Source: JACVRW01 sp963812415
GTDB taxonomy: Bacteria > Actinomycetota > Thermoleophilia > Solirubrobacterales > Thermoleophilaceae
NCBI GenBank assembly: GCA_963812415.1
Contig: CAWEVH010000013.1
Span: 1-64,000, forward strand
Direction of reading: 5' to 3'
DNA length: 64,000 nucleotides
The notes beneath the pieces were generated by a model. The model was not told the origin of the DNA. It ran no database searches and saw nothing but the letters and a program-made list of their open reading frames with translations. Below, piece by piece: positions 40,960 to 49,478 of this stretch (positions are counted from its first letter, which is position 1; the number at the start of each line of letters is the position of its first letter). Both the position numbers and the translations under genes were made by a program.

Positions 40960-41550
40960 GTGGAACGGATCTGCGTGTTCTGCGGCGCCAGCCCCGGAGC
41001 GCGGCCCGAGTATGCGGCCGCCGCGGAGGAGCTGGCTCGCCTCTTGGCGGCCGACGGCGTTGGCGTGGTCTACGGCGGCACCGGGGTCGGCCTGATGGGC
41101 CGGCTCGCCGACGCCACCCTCGAGGCGGGCGGCGAGATCACGGGCGTGATCCCGCGCGCGCTGGTCGACAAGGAGATCGCCCACCGGGACGTGGCCGACA
41201 TGCGCGTGGTGGAGTCGATGCACGAACGCAAGGCGCTCATGGCGGAGCTCGCCGACGCGTTCGTAGCGCTACCCGGCGGGCTCGGCACGCTCGAGGAGCT
41301 GTTCGAGGTCTACACCTGGTCGCAGCTCGGACTCCACCGCAAGGCCTGCGGCCTGCTCGACGTCGAGGGCTACTACACCGGCATCGCGGCGTTCCTCGAC
41401 CACGCGGTCAGCGAGCGCTTCCTGCGCTCCGAGCACCGCGAGCTCCTGATCGTGGAGCGCGAGCCGGCGGCGATGCTCGAGCGGCTCCGAGCGCTTCGAG
41501 CCCGCGACTGTCCAGCCCAAGTGGATCGACCGCGAGGAGACCTGACGTGA
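40960..41550 (+). CDS. LOG-family nucleotide 5'-monophosphate phosphoribohydrolase (frameshift at 3' end)
   Basis: Releases the base from a nucleoside 5'-monophosphate (cytokinin riboside-type or AMP). The signature PGGLGTLEELFEVYTWSQLG and the segment GVVYGGTGVGLMGRLADATL are intact, with ERICVFCGASPGARPEYAAA at the start. The last residues are out of frame: one extra C at 41487-41488 hides the family ending FEPATVQPKWIDREET, which would stop at 41545. The corrected length is 194 residues. Its product feeds purine base salvage with the neighbouring guanine deaminase and hpt. Confidence 0.88.
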   Translation: MERICVFCGASPGARPEYAAAAEELARLLAADGVGVVYGGTGVGLMGRLADATLEAGGEITGVIPRALVDKEIAHRDVADMRVVESMHERKALMAELADAFVALPGGLGTLEELFEVYTWSQLGLHRKACGLLDVEGYYTGIAAFLDHAVSERFLRSEHRELLIVEREPAAMLERLRALRARDCPAQVDRPRGDLT

Positions 41551-42881
41551 TCACGCTCGTGCGGGCACGGCTTGCGCATACGCCGCGCAACCCCTTCGAG
41601 CAGGACGACGCGCTCGAGGTGTTCGACGACGGCGCGCTCGCCTTCGCCGACGACGGGCGCATCCTCGCGGCAGGGGCGTTCGAGCAGGTCCGGGCGGCCC
41701 ATTCGGGCGCGCGTGTCGAGGACGCCTGCGGCGCCTTCCTCGTGCCCGGGTTCGTGGACACCCATGTGCACTGGCCCCAGCTCGGAGTCGTGGGGGCGAT
41801 GGGGCTCGAGCTGATGGAGTGGCTCAGTGCGAGGACCCTTCCCGAGGAGGCGCGGCTCGCGGACATCAGCTACGCGCGCCCGCTCGCGCGCGACTTCGTC
41901 CGCGGCCTCGCGGCGAACGGGACGACCAGCGCGCTGGTGTTCGGTTCCCACTTCCCGGAGGCCCAGGACGCCTTCTTCGAGGAGGCGGACGCGAGCGGGC
42001 TCCGGATCGCGAGCGGGCTCGTGGTATCAGACCGCGACCTGCTCCCGGAGCTCCGCGGTGATCCCGGGCACGCCCTGGAGGCCGGCCGCGCGCTCGCCGC
42101 GCGCTGGCACGGGCACGGCCGGCTCCGCTATGCGGTGACCCCGCGCTTCTCGATCTCCTGCTCGGAGGACATGCTCGAGTCCTGTGGGGCGCTCCAGGCG
42201 GAGCTCGACGGCGCGCTCGTGACCAGCCACATCAATGAGAGCGAGAACGAGGTCGGCGCCGTGGCGGACCGCTTCCCGTGGGCTGGCGACTACCTCGAGA
42301 CCTACGAGCAATACGGACTCGTCGGGCCGCGGACGGTGTTCGCCCATGACGTCCACGTGACCGATGGTGAGCTCGACCGGCTGGCGGCGGCGCGCGCGGG
42401 CATCGCCAACTGCCCGATCGCCAATGCCTTCCTCGGCAGCGGCATCTTTCCGATGCGTCGCCACCTCGAGCACGGCGTGCGCTTCGGACTCGGCACCGAC
42501 GTCGGCGCCGGCACCGGGCTCTCCCTGCTGAAGGAGGCCCTCGCCTCGTATCAGGCGCAGATGGTCGCGTCGCAACGCGTCCGGCTCACCGCGGCTCACC
42601 TGCTCTGGCTCGTCACCCTCGCCGGCGCCGAGATCCTCGGCCTGGACGATGTGGTGGGCGATCTCACCCCCGGCAAGGCGGCCGACTACGTGCTACTGCG
42701 CCCGCCGCCCGGCGGCACGCTCGAGGCGACGCTCGCCCGCTCGCGCGACGCCCGGGACGCACTCGGCGCCGTGTTCGCCCTCGCGCGCGAGGAGAGCGTC
42801 TCCGAGGTGAGGGTCGCCGGCAAACGCGTCTGGCCACGGGACGAGCCGGCCGGCCACCAGGAACTACACTCGCGCCCGTGA
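41547..42881 (+). CDS. guaD: Guanine deaminase
   Basis: Deaminates guanine to xanthine with a zinc amidohydrolase fold. Metal and substrate motifs are VPGFVDTHVHWPQLG, VTSHINESENEVGAVADRFP, TVFAHDVHVTDGELDRLAAA, GIANCPIANAFLGSGIFPMR (family form CPxSNxFLGSGxF) and RFGLGTDVGAGTGLSLLKEA. It is 444 residues, as in the GuaD family. GTG at 41547 is close to the corrected end of LOG, and the GTGA overlap joins it to hpt, so it links salvage genes to the hpt-ftsH cluster. Confidence 0.92.
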   Translation: MITLVRARLAHTPRNPFEQDDALEVFDDGALAFADDGRILAAGAFEQVRAAHSGARVEDACGAFLVPGFVDTHVHWPQLGVVGAMGLELMEWLSARTLPEEARLADISYARPLARDFVRGLAANGTTSALVFGSHFPEAQDAFFEEADASGLRIASGLVVSDRDLLPELRGDPGHALEAGRALAARWHGHGRLRYAVTPRFSISCSEDMLESCGALQAELDGALVTSHINESENEVGAVADRFPWAGDYLETYEQYGLVGPRTVFAHDVHVTDGELDRLAAARAGIANCPIANAFLGSGIFPMRRHLEHGVRFGLGTDVGAGTGLSLLKEALASYQAQMVASQRVRLTAAHLLWLVTLAGAEILGLDDVVGDLTPGKAADYVLLRPPPGGTLEATLARSRDARDALGAVFALAREESVSEVRVAGKRVWPRDEPAGHQELHSRP

Positions 42882-43420
42882 GCCTGCCCGAGGTGGGAGA
42901 CATCCTGGTGCAGCGCGACGAGCTCGCCCACCGCGTGCGGGAGCTCGGCGAGGAGATCTCGAGGGACTACGCCGGCCGCCAGCTGCTGCTGGTCGGCGTG
43001 CTCAAGGGCGCCATCTTCTTCCTCTCCGACCTGATGCGGCACCTCGAGGTGGACTGCGAGGTCGACTTCATGGCGGTGTCCTCGTACGGCTCGTCCACCG
43101 ACTCGTCGGGAGTGGTGCGGATCCTCAAGGACCTGGACGCCTCGATCGAGGGTCGCGACGTGCTGATCGTCGAGGACATCGTCGACTCCGGCCTCACGCT
43201 CGCCTACCTGTTCCGCATGCTGCGGGCCCGCGGCCCGGCCTCGCTGGAGGTCTGCGCGCTGCTCACCAAGCCGGGTCGCAGGGAGATCGACATGCCGATC
43301 CGCTACGTGGGCTTCGAGATCCCGAATCGGTTCGCGATCGGGTACGGACTGGACTTCGCCGAGCGCTACCGAAACCTGCCCTACGTCGCGGTTCTCGACG
43401 AGCCGCCGACGGGCGTGTAA
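42878..43420 (+). CDS. hpt: Hypoxanthine phosphoribosyltransferase
   Basis: Converts hypoxanthine or guanine with PRPP to IMP or GMP. The PRPP loop is VLIVEDIVDSGLTLAYLFRM, with LLLVGVLKGAIFFLSDLMRH, DFMAVSSYGSSTDSSGVVRI and the C-terminal YVGFEIPNRFAIGYGLDFAE. It has 180 residues. GTGA overlap with guaD. In actinobacteria hpt usually follows tilS; here the whole nucleoside region lies between them. The 90-base gap after it holds the presumed ftsH promoter. Confidence 0.95.
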   Translation: MSLPEVGDILVQRDELAHRVRELGEEISRDYAGRQLLLVGVLKGAIFFLSDLMRHLEVDCEVDFMAVSSYGSSTDSSGVVRILKDLDASIEGRDVLIVEDIVDSGLTLAYLFRMLRARGPASLEVCALLTKPGRREIDMPIRYVGFEIPNRFAIGYGLDFAERYRNLPYVAVLDEPPTGV

Positions 43421-43510
43421 AGCCCTCGCTCGGAAGGCCGAAAAGGGCAAGAGGATGAATACCCCCTTGCTAGGCTTGCGTTTCACCCCGGACGTGGGTT
43501 TGTTCTTCGC

Positions 43511-45481
43511 GTGAGCCGATTCTTCAAGAGCGCCGCTTTCCCCATCCTGATCGTCGTCGTGCTGGCCTTCTTCGCGCAGAAGTTGATCAGCCCGGGCGAT
43601 CGCCAGAAGGATCCGAATTACTCGGAGTTCATCACCCAGGTCGAGGAGGGGAAGATCGAGCAGGTCACCCTCTCGACCAAGAACAACCGGATCGACGTCG
43701 AGACGAACAGCGGCAAGAAGTACCAGACCGCCTACCCCGACAACACCGAGCAGAACCTCGTCAACCAGCTGCGCGCCGAGGACGTGCCGATCACGGTCAA
43801 GCCGAAGGGCGGATCGGGCTGGCTCACGGCACTCACCTACATCCTGCCGTTCGTGATCTTCCTGCTCTTCTGGCTGTTCATCATCAACCAGATGCAGGGC
43901 GGCGGGTCGAAGGTGATGTCCTTCGGCAAGTCGCGCGCGAAGCGCATGTCGGTCGACGCGCCCAAGATCACCTTCCGGGACGTCGCGGGAGTGGACGAGG
44001 CGGTCGAGGAGCTCCACGAGATCAAGGAGTTCCTCGAGAACCCGAAGAAGTTCCAGGCGCTCGGCGCGCGCATCCCCAAGGGCGTGCTGCTCTACGGCCC
44101 GCCCGGCACCGGCAAGACGCTGCTCGCGCGCGCCGTCGCGGGTGAGGCCGGCGTCCCCTTCTTCTCGATCTCGGGCTCGGACTTCGTCGAGATGTTCGTG
44201 GGCGTGGGCGCCTCGCGCGTGCGCGACCTGTTCGAGCAGGCCAAGCAGAACTCCCCCTGCATCATCTTCATGGACGAGATCGACGCGGTGGGTCGCCACC
44301 GCGGCGCCGGGCTCGGCGGCGGTCACGACGAGCGCGAGCAGACGCTCAACCAGCTGCTCGTCGAGATGGACGGCTTCGAGATGAAGGACAACATCATCTT
44401 GATCGCGGCCACCAACCGCCCGGACATCCTCGACCCCGCGCTCCTGCGTCCCGGCCGCTTCGACCGGCAGATCGTGGTCGACCGGCCCGACCGCAAGGGT
44501 CGCCAGAAGATCCTCGAGGTGCACACGCGCGGCAAGCCGCTCGCGAAGGGCATCGAGCTCGACACGCTCGCCGGCCAGACCCCCGGCTTCACCGGCGCGG
44601 ACCTCCAGAACCTCGTGAACGAGGCGGCCCTGCTGGCCGCACGCCAGGGCAAGCGCGAGATCGACCACCTCCAGCTGGAGGAGGGGATCATGCGCGTGAT
44701 CGCGGGTCCGGAGAAGAAGACCCGCGTGATGTCCGAGAAGGAGCGCCGCGTCACGGCCTACCACGAGATGGGCCACGCGCTCGTGGCGCACTACCTCGAC
44801 AACACCGACCCGGTGCACAAGATCTCCGTGATCTCCCGCGGCCAGGCGCTCGGCTACACGATCTCGCTGCCGACCGAGGACAAGTTCCTCACCACGCGCG
44901 CGGAGCTGTCGGACACGATGGCGATGACGCTCGGCGGGCGGGCCGCCGAGGAGATCGTGTTCGGCGAGGTGACCACGGGGGCGTCCAACGACCTCGAGAA
45001 GGTCACCGCCACCGCCAAGCAGATGGTGATGCGCTTCGGCATGTCGGACAAGCTCGGCCCGCGCGTGTTCGGCCACGACCACGGTCAGCCCTTCCTGGGC
45101 CGCGAGTTCAGCTCCGAGCCCGACTACTCGGACGATGTGGCACGCGAGATCGACGACGAGATCCGGCGCATCGTGGAGGAGGCGCACCAGGCGGCGCGCC
45201 AGGTGCTCGAGGACCACCGCCCGCAGCTCGAGGTCACGTCGGAGATCCTGCTGCGGCGCGAGACGATCGAGCGCGAGCAGTTCATCGAGCTGCTCGACGG
45301 CAAGAGCGAGGAGGACGTGTTCGGCGCCGAGGAGCCGCCCGTGCCGGTGCTCCCGCCGGCCGCTCCCGAGGCGCCCGAGCGCAAGCCGGACCGCGCGCCC
45401 AAGCCGCTGCCGCGGCCGGGCCTGGCCGGCGGTTCGGCCGAGATGCGCTCGTCGTCGGAGCCGGCTCCCGAGAAGCCGTAG
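43511..45481 (+). CDS. ftsH: ATP-dependent zinc metalloprotease FtsH
   Basis: Membrane-anchored AAA+ protease for quality control of membrane and short-lived proteins. Two membrane segments (FPILIVVVLAFFAQKLI near residue 12, ILPFVIFLLFWLFII near 112) flank a small external domain. The AAA domain has Walker A LLYGPPGTGKTLLARAVAGE near 193, Walker B ESPCIIFMDEID-like CIIFMDEIDAVG, the second region of homology TNRPDILDPALLRPGRFDRQ, and the zinc site TAYHEMGHALVAH near 417. The Pro-rich C-terminus is typical. 656 residues, GTG start. Confidence 0.96.
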   Translation: MSRFFKSAAFPILIVVVLAFFAQKLISPGDRQKDPNYSEFITQVEEGKIEQVTLSTKNNRIDVETNSGKKYQTAYPDNTEQNLVNQLRAEDVPITVKPKGGSGWLTALTYILPFVIFLLFWLFIINQMQGGGSKVMSFGKSRAKRMSVDAPKITFRDVAGVDEAVEELHEIKEFLENPKKFQALGARIPKGVLLYGPPGTGKTLLARAVAGEAGVPFFSISGSDFVEMFVGVGASRVRDLFEQAKQNSPCIIFMDEIDAVGRHRGAGLGGGHDEREQTLNQLLVEMDGFEMKDNIILIAATNRPDILDPALLRPGRFDRQIVVDRPDRKGRQKILEVHTRGKPLAKGIELDTLAGQTPGFTGADLQNLVNEAALLAARQGKREIDHLQLEEGIMRVIAGPEKKTRVMSEKERRVTAYHEMGHALVAHYLDNTDPVHKISVISRGQALGYTISLPTEDKFLTTRAELSDTMAMTLGGRAAEEIVFGEVTTGASNDLEKVTATAKQMVMRFGMSDKLGPRVFGHDHGQPFLGREFSSEPDYSDDVAREIDDEIRRIVEEAHQAARQVLEDHRPQLEVTSEILLRRETIEREQFIELLDGKSEEDVFGAEEPPVPVLPPAAPEAPERKPDRAPKPLPRPGLAGGSAEMRSSSEPAPEKP

Positions 45482-45775
45482 GGCTCGGCCGCCGCTGCTC
45501 GGCGGCTCGTCGGCGCCGTGGCCGGCCGGGCGCCGGCTCGGCATCGCCCGTCCGCGGACCTGCTCGCGCCTGCGGCGCTCGTTCGCTCGCTCGCAGGCGG
45601 CTCGCTCTGACACGGTCCGCGGCCGGGGATGTCCGAGCCGCGCCCGCCGGGCGGACGTGGCCCCGCACGGTCGGGGCTGTGCCCGCGAAGTCCTCAGGAC
45701 ATCGGTCGCGTGGTTATTCAACAGCTGATGCAGGACAGCGCGCGCGTTATTGACCCGCGCGTATCGTCACGCCCA
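45482..45775. other. 294-bp GC-rich gap with several inverted repeats
   Basis: No convincing gene is present. An 8-bp inverted repeat CGCCTGCG/CGCAGGCG (45567-45574 and 45592-45599) encloses a CGCTC-rich loop. A 10-bp palindrome GTCCGCGGAC lies near 45550 and its half site GTCCGCGG recurs near 45620. These may be ftsH terminators or a degenerate repeat. The last 60 bases before 45776 hold TATCGT nine bases upstream of the next ATG, a possible -10 box for a leaderless transcript. Confidence 0.35.
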
Positions 45776-46267
45776 ATGAACATCACCGGAGTCGACTTCA
45801 TCACCGTCCCTACGCGGGACTTCGAGAAGGCGAGCGAGTTCTACGGGGGCGTGCTCGGCCTGCCGTGCTCCGCCCGCTGGGGGGACATGCCCGCCGCCGA
45901 GTTCGAGACCGGCACGCTCACGGTCGCGGTCATGCAGTCCGATGCGTTCGGGATCGAGTTCGAGCGCCACTCGCACCCGATCGCGTTGCACGTCGAGGAC
46001 GTCGCGGCCGCGCGGGAGGAGCTCGAGGGCAAGGGGATCGCCTTCCGGGGCGACACGATCGACAGCGGCGTCTGCCACATGGCCCACTTCGCGGACCCGG
46101 ACGGCAACTCGCTCATGTTCCACCATCGCTACGCGCCAAAGAACGCGCTGACGCCGCGGTGCTGGCCTGTCGGCCGTGCGTCTCGGCGTGCTCAGCGACA
46201 TCCATGCCGTGAGCGACGTCTCGCGCCGCGAGGCGTGGCACAACGCCTACGACTTCGCCGGGGTTGA
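45776..46267 (+). CDS. VOC-family protein (frameshift near C-terminus)
   Basis: A glyoxalase-like single VOC protein. It begins ITGVDFITVPTRDFEKASEF with YGGVLGLPCSARWGDMPAAE, and ends VCHMAHFADPDGNSLMFHHR, with the family's DPDGN signature. After RYAP the frame runs into Arg-rich nonsense that overlaps the next gene by 92 bases. One extra A in AAA 46138-46140 explains it: the corrected end is RYAPRTR with a stop at 46149-46151, giving 124 residues. The reaction or ligand is unknown. Confidence 0.82.
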   Translation: MNITGVDFITVPTRDFEKASEFYGGVLGLPCSARWGDMPAAEFETGTLTVAVMQSDAFGIEFERHSHPIALHVEDVAAAREELEGKGIAFRGDTIDSGVCHMAHFADPDGNSLMFHHRYAPKNALTPRCWPVGRASRRAQRHPCRERRLAPRGVAQRLRLRRG

Positions 46268-47087
46268 GACCCGCCTTCGGCGGGCGCTCGAGCTGTTCGC
46301 CCGTGAGGGCGTGGAGCTCCTGCTCGTGCTCGGCGATCTCGCGCACGACGGCGACCTCGCGAGCCTGAAGCGCGTCCTGCGCGTGCTCGCCGGGGGCCCG
46401 CCGATGCGTCTGGTGGGGGGAAACCACGACGGGCGACGACCGAGCGCCCGCCTGCGCGAAGCCGGCGCGGCGGCGCCTGAGCTGCCGGGATGGCGCGCCG
46501 TTCGGGTGGCCGACGGGCTGCGGCTCGCCGGCGCGCGGGTGGCGTGCCGGGCGGTGGATCGCTGCCGGCTCGCCCGGCCGCCGGCGCTCGCGACCTGGGG
46601 CGAGGACCTCGTGCTGCTGGCGAGCCACTTCCCGCTCCTCTCGCGCGAGCGCGTCCTGACTTCGCGAGAGCTGCCCTATGCCGAGGATCTGCTCGACCGC
46701 GAGGCGCTCGCCGCTCCGATCATGGCCCGCAGCGCGCCGACCGTGGCGCTCTGCGGCCACCTCCACGTACGCGACAGCGACAGCGCCGGGGCGCTCCTCC
46801 AGCTCTCCTGCGGCGCGCTCGTCGAGCCGCCGTTCGAGGCCACGGTGCTGGAGCTGCGGGCACGCGGCGAGCAGCTCGAGCTCGAGCGCACCGCCCACGA
46901 GCTCGCCCACGCGCCCGAGCGGCGCGACCCCCGCCTCGTGCCCGCGCGCGAGGTCTGGCGCTATCCGGCCGGGCGGCGGCTGGGAGCGGCGCTGAGCCCT
47001 CAGGCCGCCTCCGCCAGCCCGAGCGCGCGGGCCACGCGCGGGTCGGCGAGCGAGGCGGCTTGCATCGAGGCGCCGTCGAGCGTGTGA
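46176..47087 (+). CDS. Calcineurin-like metallophosphoesterase (C-terminus doubtful)
   Basis: The two-metal phosphoesterase motifs are all present: LGVLSDIHAV (DxH), LLLVLGDLAHDGD (GDxxxxG), LVGGNHDGRR (GNHD), LLASHFPLLS and VALCGHLHVRDS (GHxH). The GTG at 46176 precedes the first motif by a few residues. The frame runs 88 bases into the convergent HAD gene. Removing one G near 46970 would stop it at 46995, five bases short of that gene, at 272 residues. I consider this likely but less sure than the other shifts. Substrate unknown. Confidence 0.82.
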   Translation: MRLGVLSDIHAVSDVSRREAWHNAYDFAGVETRLRRALELFAREGVELLLVLGDLAHDGDLASLKRVLRVLAGGPPMRLVGGNHDGRRPSARLREAGAAAPELPGWRAVRVADGLRLAGARVACRAVDRCRLARPPALATWGEDLVLLASHFPLLSRERVLTSRELPYAEDLLDREALAAPIMARSAPTVALCGHLHVRDSDSAGALLQLSCGALVEPPFEATVLELRARGEQLELERTAHELAHAPERRDPRLVPAREVWRYPAGRRLGAALSPQAASASPSARATRGSASEAACIEAPSSV

Positions 47088-47659
47088 TCGGCGAAGTAGG
47101 GAACCGCGATCACGAACAGGCCGGCGGCGCGCGCCGACGCCACTCCGGGCGGCGAGTCCTCCAGCGCCGCCGAGCGCGCCGGCTCGGCCCCGAGGCGGGC
47201 ACAGGCCTCGACATAGATGTCCGGCGCCGGCTTGGGCCGGGCGGCGTCCTCCTGCGTGACGACCGTGTCGAAGCGCTCCGGAGCGATTCCCGCCACGGCG
47301 AGCACGCGGTCGACGAACACCCGAGGCGAGTTCGACGCGAGCCCGAGCGGCATGCCCGCCTCGCGCAGCGCCGAGAGCAGCTCGAGGGCGCCCGGGCGCA
47401 CCGCAACGCCGGCGAGCGCCTCCTCCATCACGAGCTCGTCGAGCTCGGCCATCAGCCGCACGCCCTCGCCTGGCCGGTCGAGCATCGCCTCGAGCTTGGC
47501 GGCGGCCACGTGCTTGGAGTTGCCGAGCAGGTCGCGCTTGTGCTCGCTCGTGAACGTGCGTCCGTAGCGTTCGAACAGGTCGCGCTCGGCGCGTGTCCAG
47601 GCCTCCTCGGTGTCGAGCAGGAGGCCGTCGTTGTCGAAGATCACTGCGTCGAAGCGCAC
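47000..47659 (-). CDS. HAD-superfamily hydrolase (beta-phosphoglucomutase-like)
   Basis: A 219-residue haloacid-dehalogenase-type phosphatase. Motif I is VIFDNDGLLLDTEEAW (nucleophile and acid Asp), motif II PLGLASNSPR, motif III Lys in ARPKPAPDIYVEA, and motif IV ALEDSPPGVASARAAG. The cap region LLGNSKHVAAAKLEAMLDRP has the subclass I helical type. GTG at 47659 is preferred over 47668. It could dephosphorylate a sugar phosphate; the substrate is not evident. It is divergent from folP. Confidence 0.88.
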   Translation of the reverse strand: MRFDAVIFDNDGLLLDTEEAWTRAERDLFERYGRTFTSEHKRDLLGNSKHVAAAKLEAMLDRPGEGVRLMAELDELVMEEALAGVAVRPGALELLSALREAGMPLGLASNSPRVFVDRVLAVAGIAPERFDTVVTQEDAARPKPAPDIYVEACARLGAEPARSAALEDSPPGVASARAAGLFVIAVPYFADHTLDGASMQAASLADPRVARALGLAEAA

Positions 47660-47683
47660 GCCGGGCACGATACTTCGCTCCCG

Positions 47684-48481
47684 GTGAGCGCCTTTACCGT
47701 GATGGGGATCGTCAACGTCACGCCCGACTCGTTCTCGGACGGCGGCCTCTTCCTCGACCCCGACTCCGCCGTGGAGCACGGGCTCGAGCTCGCCGGCGCG
47801 GGCGCCGGGCTGCTCGACGTCGGGGGCGAGTCCACCCGCCCCGGCGCCGAGCCGGTGCCCGAGGCCGAGGAGGTCGCGCGCGTGCTGCCCGTCGTCGAGC
47901 GGCTCGCGGCGGAGGGGCACGACGTGAGCATCGACACCACCAAGCTCGGCGTGGCGCGTGCCGCGCTCGACGCCGGCGCGGTGCTGGTGAACGACGTCTC
48001 GGCGTTCCGCTTCGACCCCGCGCTCGCCGGCCTCGTGGCCGAGCGCGAGGTGGGCTGCTGCCTCATGCACATGCTGGGCGAGCCGCGGACGATGCAGAGC
48101 GACCCGCGCTACGACGACGTCGTCTCCGAGGTCAAGGCGTTCCTCGAGGAGCGGCTGGCGTTCGCCGTCGCGGAGGGGATCCGCGAGGAGCGTGTCTGGC
48201 TCGATCCCGGCATCGGCTTCGGCAAGACGGTCGAGCACAACCTGGAGCTGCTCAGGCGGCTGCCGGAGATCGTGGCCATCGGTCGCCCGGTGGTGGTCGG
48301 CACCTCGCGCAAGCGCTTCCTCGGCGAGCTCGCCGGTGGCCGTTCGGAGGGGGAGCGCCTGCCCGGCACGATCGCCACCAACGTGCTCGCGCTCGAGCGC
48401 GGGGCCCGTGTCTTCAGGGTGCATGACGCGGGTCCGGTGGCGGATGCCCTGCGGGTGGCCGCTGCTACGGTGGCGCCGTGA
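47684..48481 (+). CDS. folP: Dihydropteroate synthase
   Basis: Joins p-aminobenzoate to the pterin pyrophosphate in folate synthesis. It shows TVMGIVNVTPDSFSDGGLFL, LLDVGGESTRPGAEPVP, VSIDTTKLGVARAALDAGAV, LVNDVSAFRFDP and WLDPGIGFGKTVEHNLELLR, followed by VVVGTSRKRFLGEL, all standard pterin and sulfonamide-site motifs. 265 residues. GTG at 47684. It overlaps folB by GTGA. folE, usually between ftsH and folP in actinobacteria, is absent here. Confidence 0.95.
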   Translation: MSAFTVMGIVNVTPDSFSDGGLFLDPDSAVEHGLELAGAGAGLLDVGGESTRPGAEPVPEAEEVARVLPVVERLAAEGHDVSIDTTKLGVARAALDAGAVLVNDVSAFRFDPALAGLVAEREVGCCLMHMLGEPRTMQSDPRYDDVVSEVKAFLEERLAFAVAEGIREERVWLDPGIGFGKTVEHNLELLRRLPEIVAIGRPVVVGTSRKRFLGELAGGRSEGERLPGTIATNVLALERGARVFRVHDAGPVADALRVAAATVAP

Positions 48482-48927
48482 CGTGGGAGCGGGAGCGCGA
48501 CCAGGACGACGACGAGTTCGACGAGCACGACTCGGAGGACCTGGACGACGACCGCGCGGCCGCCTCGCCGGCCGTCTCGATCGAGGTCGCCGGTCTGTCG
48601 CTCTACACCCGCCACGGCGTCAGCGAGGCCGAGCGGGAGATCGGCCAGCGGCTCGTGTTCGACATCTCCTTCGAGCTCGACGACTGCGACGCCACCGTCA
48701 CCGACCGCGTCGAGGACACCGTGAACTACGCGGAGGTCTGCGAGCAGGTGGCCCTGGCCGCGCAGGAGCGCTCCTACCGGACCCTCGAGCGCCTCTGCTC
48801 CGCCGTGGCCGATCGCCTGATCGACCGCTTCGGGGCAGAGACCGTGCGCGTGAAGGCGACCAAGCCCGAGCCGCCGATCCCGCTCCCGGTCGACGAGGTG
48901 TCGGTCGAGGTGTGGAAGGAAACCTGA
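48478..48927 (+). CDS. folB: Dihydroneopterin aldolase with acidic N-terminal extension
   Basis: Cleaves dihydroneopterin to hydroxymethyl-dihydropterin. The core begins SIEVAGLSLYTRHGVSEAER and has REIGQRLVFDISFELDD, TVNYAEVCEQVALAAQERSY, RTLERLCSAVADRLIDRFG and the C-terminal VKATKPEPPIPLPVDEVSVE, with the catalytic Lys. The first ~35 residues (DQDDDEFDEHDSEDLDDD) form an unusual acidic, disordered tail. 149 residues. Overlaps folP by four bases and folK by 16. Confidence 0.92.
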   Translation: MTWERERDQDDDEFDEHDSEDLDDDRAAASPAVSIEVAGLSLYTRHGVSEAEREIGQRLVFDISFELDDCDATVTDRVEDTVNYAEVCEQVALAAQERSYRTLERLCSAVADRLIDRFGAETVRVKATKPEPPIPLPVDEVSVEVWKET

Positions 48928-49409
48928 CCGGCTACCTCGGGCTCGGCTCGAACCTGGGCGACCGCGAGGCCAATCTCCGGCGGGCGCTGGCCGCCCTCGA
49001 AGGTCAGGGGATAGAGGTGCTCGCCCGGTCGTCCCTGTATGAGACGGCGCCGCAGGGCGAGGTCACCGACCAGCCGGACTTCCTGAACGCGGCGCTCCGC
49101 GTGGCGACCGCGCTCGGGCCGGAGGAGCTGCTCGACGCCTGCAAGCGAGTCGAGCGGGAGCTCGGCCGCGAGGCCGGCGGGCCGCGCCACGGCCCGCGCG
49201 CGATCGACGTCGACCTGCTGCTGCTCGGCGGCCTCGTGCACCGCTCGGAGCGGCTGACGCTGCCGCACCCGGAGGTGACCACGCGGCGCTTCGTGCTCGA
49301 GCCGCTGCTCGAGCTCGACCCGGAGCTGGGCCTGCCCGACGGCACCAGCCTGAGCGAACGGCTCGCCGGCGTGCGCGACCAGCGCGTCGAGCGCGTGGGC
49401 CGGCTGTGA
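48912..49409 (+). CDS. folK: 6-hydroxymethyl-7,8-dihydropterin pyrophosphokinase
   Basis: Transfers pyrophosphate from ATP to hydroxymethyl-dihydropterin, making the FolP substrate. Signature segments are GYLGLGSNLGDREANLRRAL, SSLYETAPQGEVTDQPDFLN, the catalytic HGPRAIDVDLLLLG (RxxRxxDxDxL type) and LPHPEVTTRRFVLEPLLELD. 165 residues. The GTG at 48912 lies inside the last codons of folB, indicating coupling. A strong hairpin starts one base after its stop, so folP-folB-folK ends here. Confidence 0.94.
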   Translation: MEGNLTGYLGLGSNLGDREANLRRALAALEGQGIEVLARSSLYETAPQGEVTDQPDFLNAALRVATALGPEELLDACKRVERELGREAGGPRHGPRAIDVDLLLLGGLVHRSERLTLPHPEVTTRRFVLEPLLELDPELGLPDGTSLSERLAGVRDQRVERVGRL

Positions 49410-49428
49410 CCCCCCAAGCGGGGGGTTT
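49410..49428 (+). terminator. Rho-independent-like terminator after folK
   Basis: CCCCCC-AAGC-GGGGGG followed by TTT begins directly after the folK stop codon. The 6-bp GC stem with a four-base loop and short T-run is a good intrinsic terminator for the fol operon. Confidence 0.7.
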
Positions 49429-49478
49429 CCGGAACGGTCACATTCCCGTGACCGGACCGAGGGATCACCGTGGTAGCC

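Noticed and set aside
42686..45721. 1011-codon minus-strand frame opposite hpt and ftsH
   Set aside because: hpt and ftsH are unmistakable on the plus strand. The antisense product is repetitive, rich in His/Leu/Asp/Arg, and has no recognisable domain.
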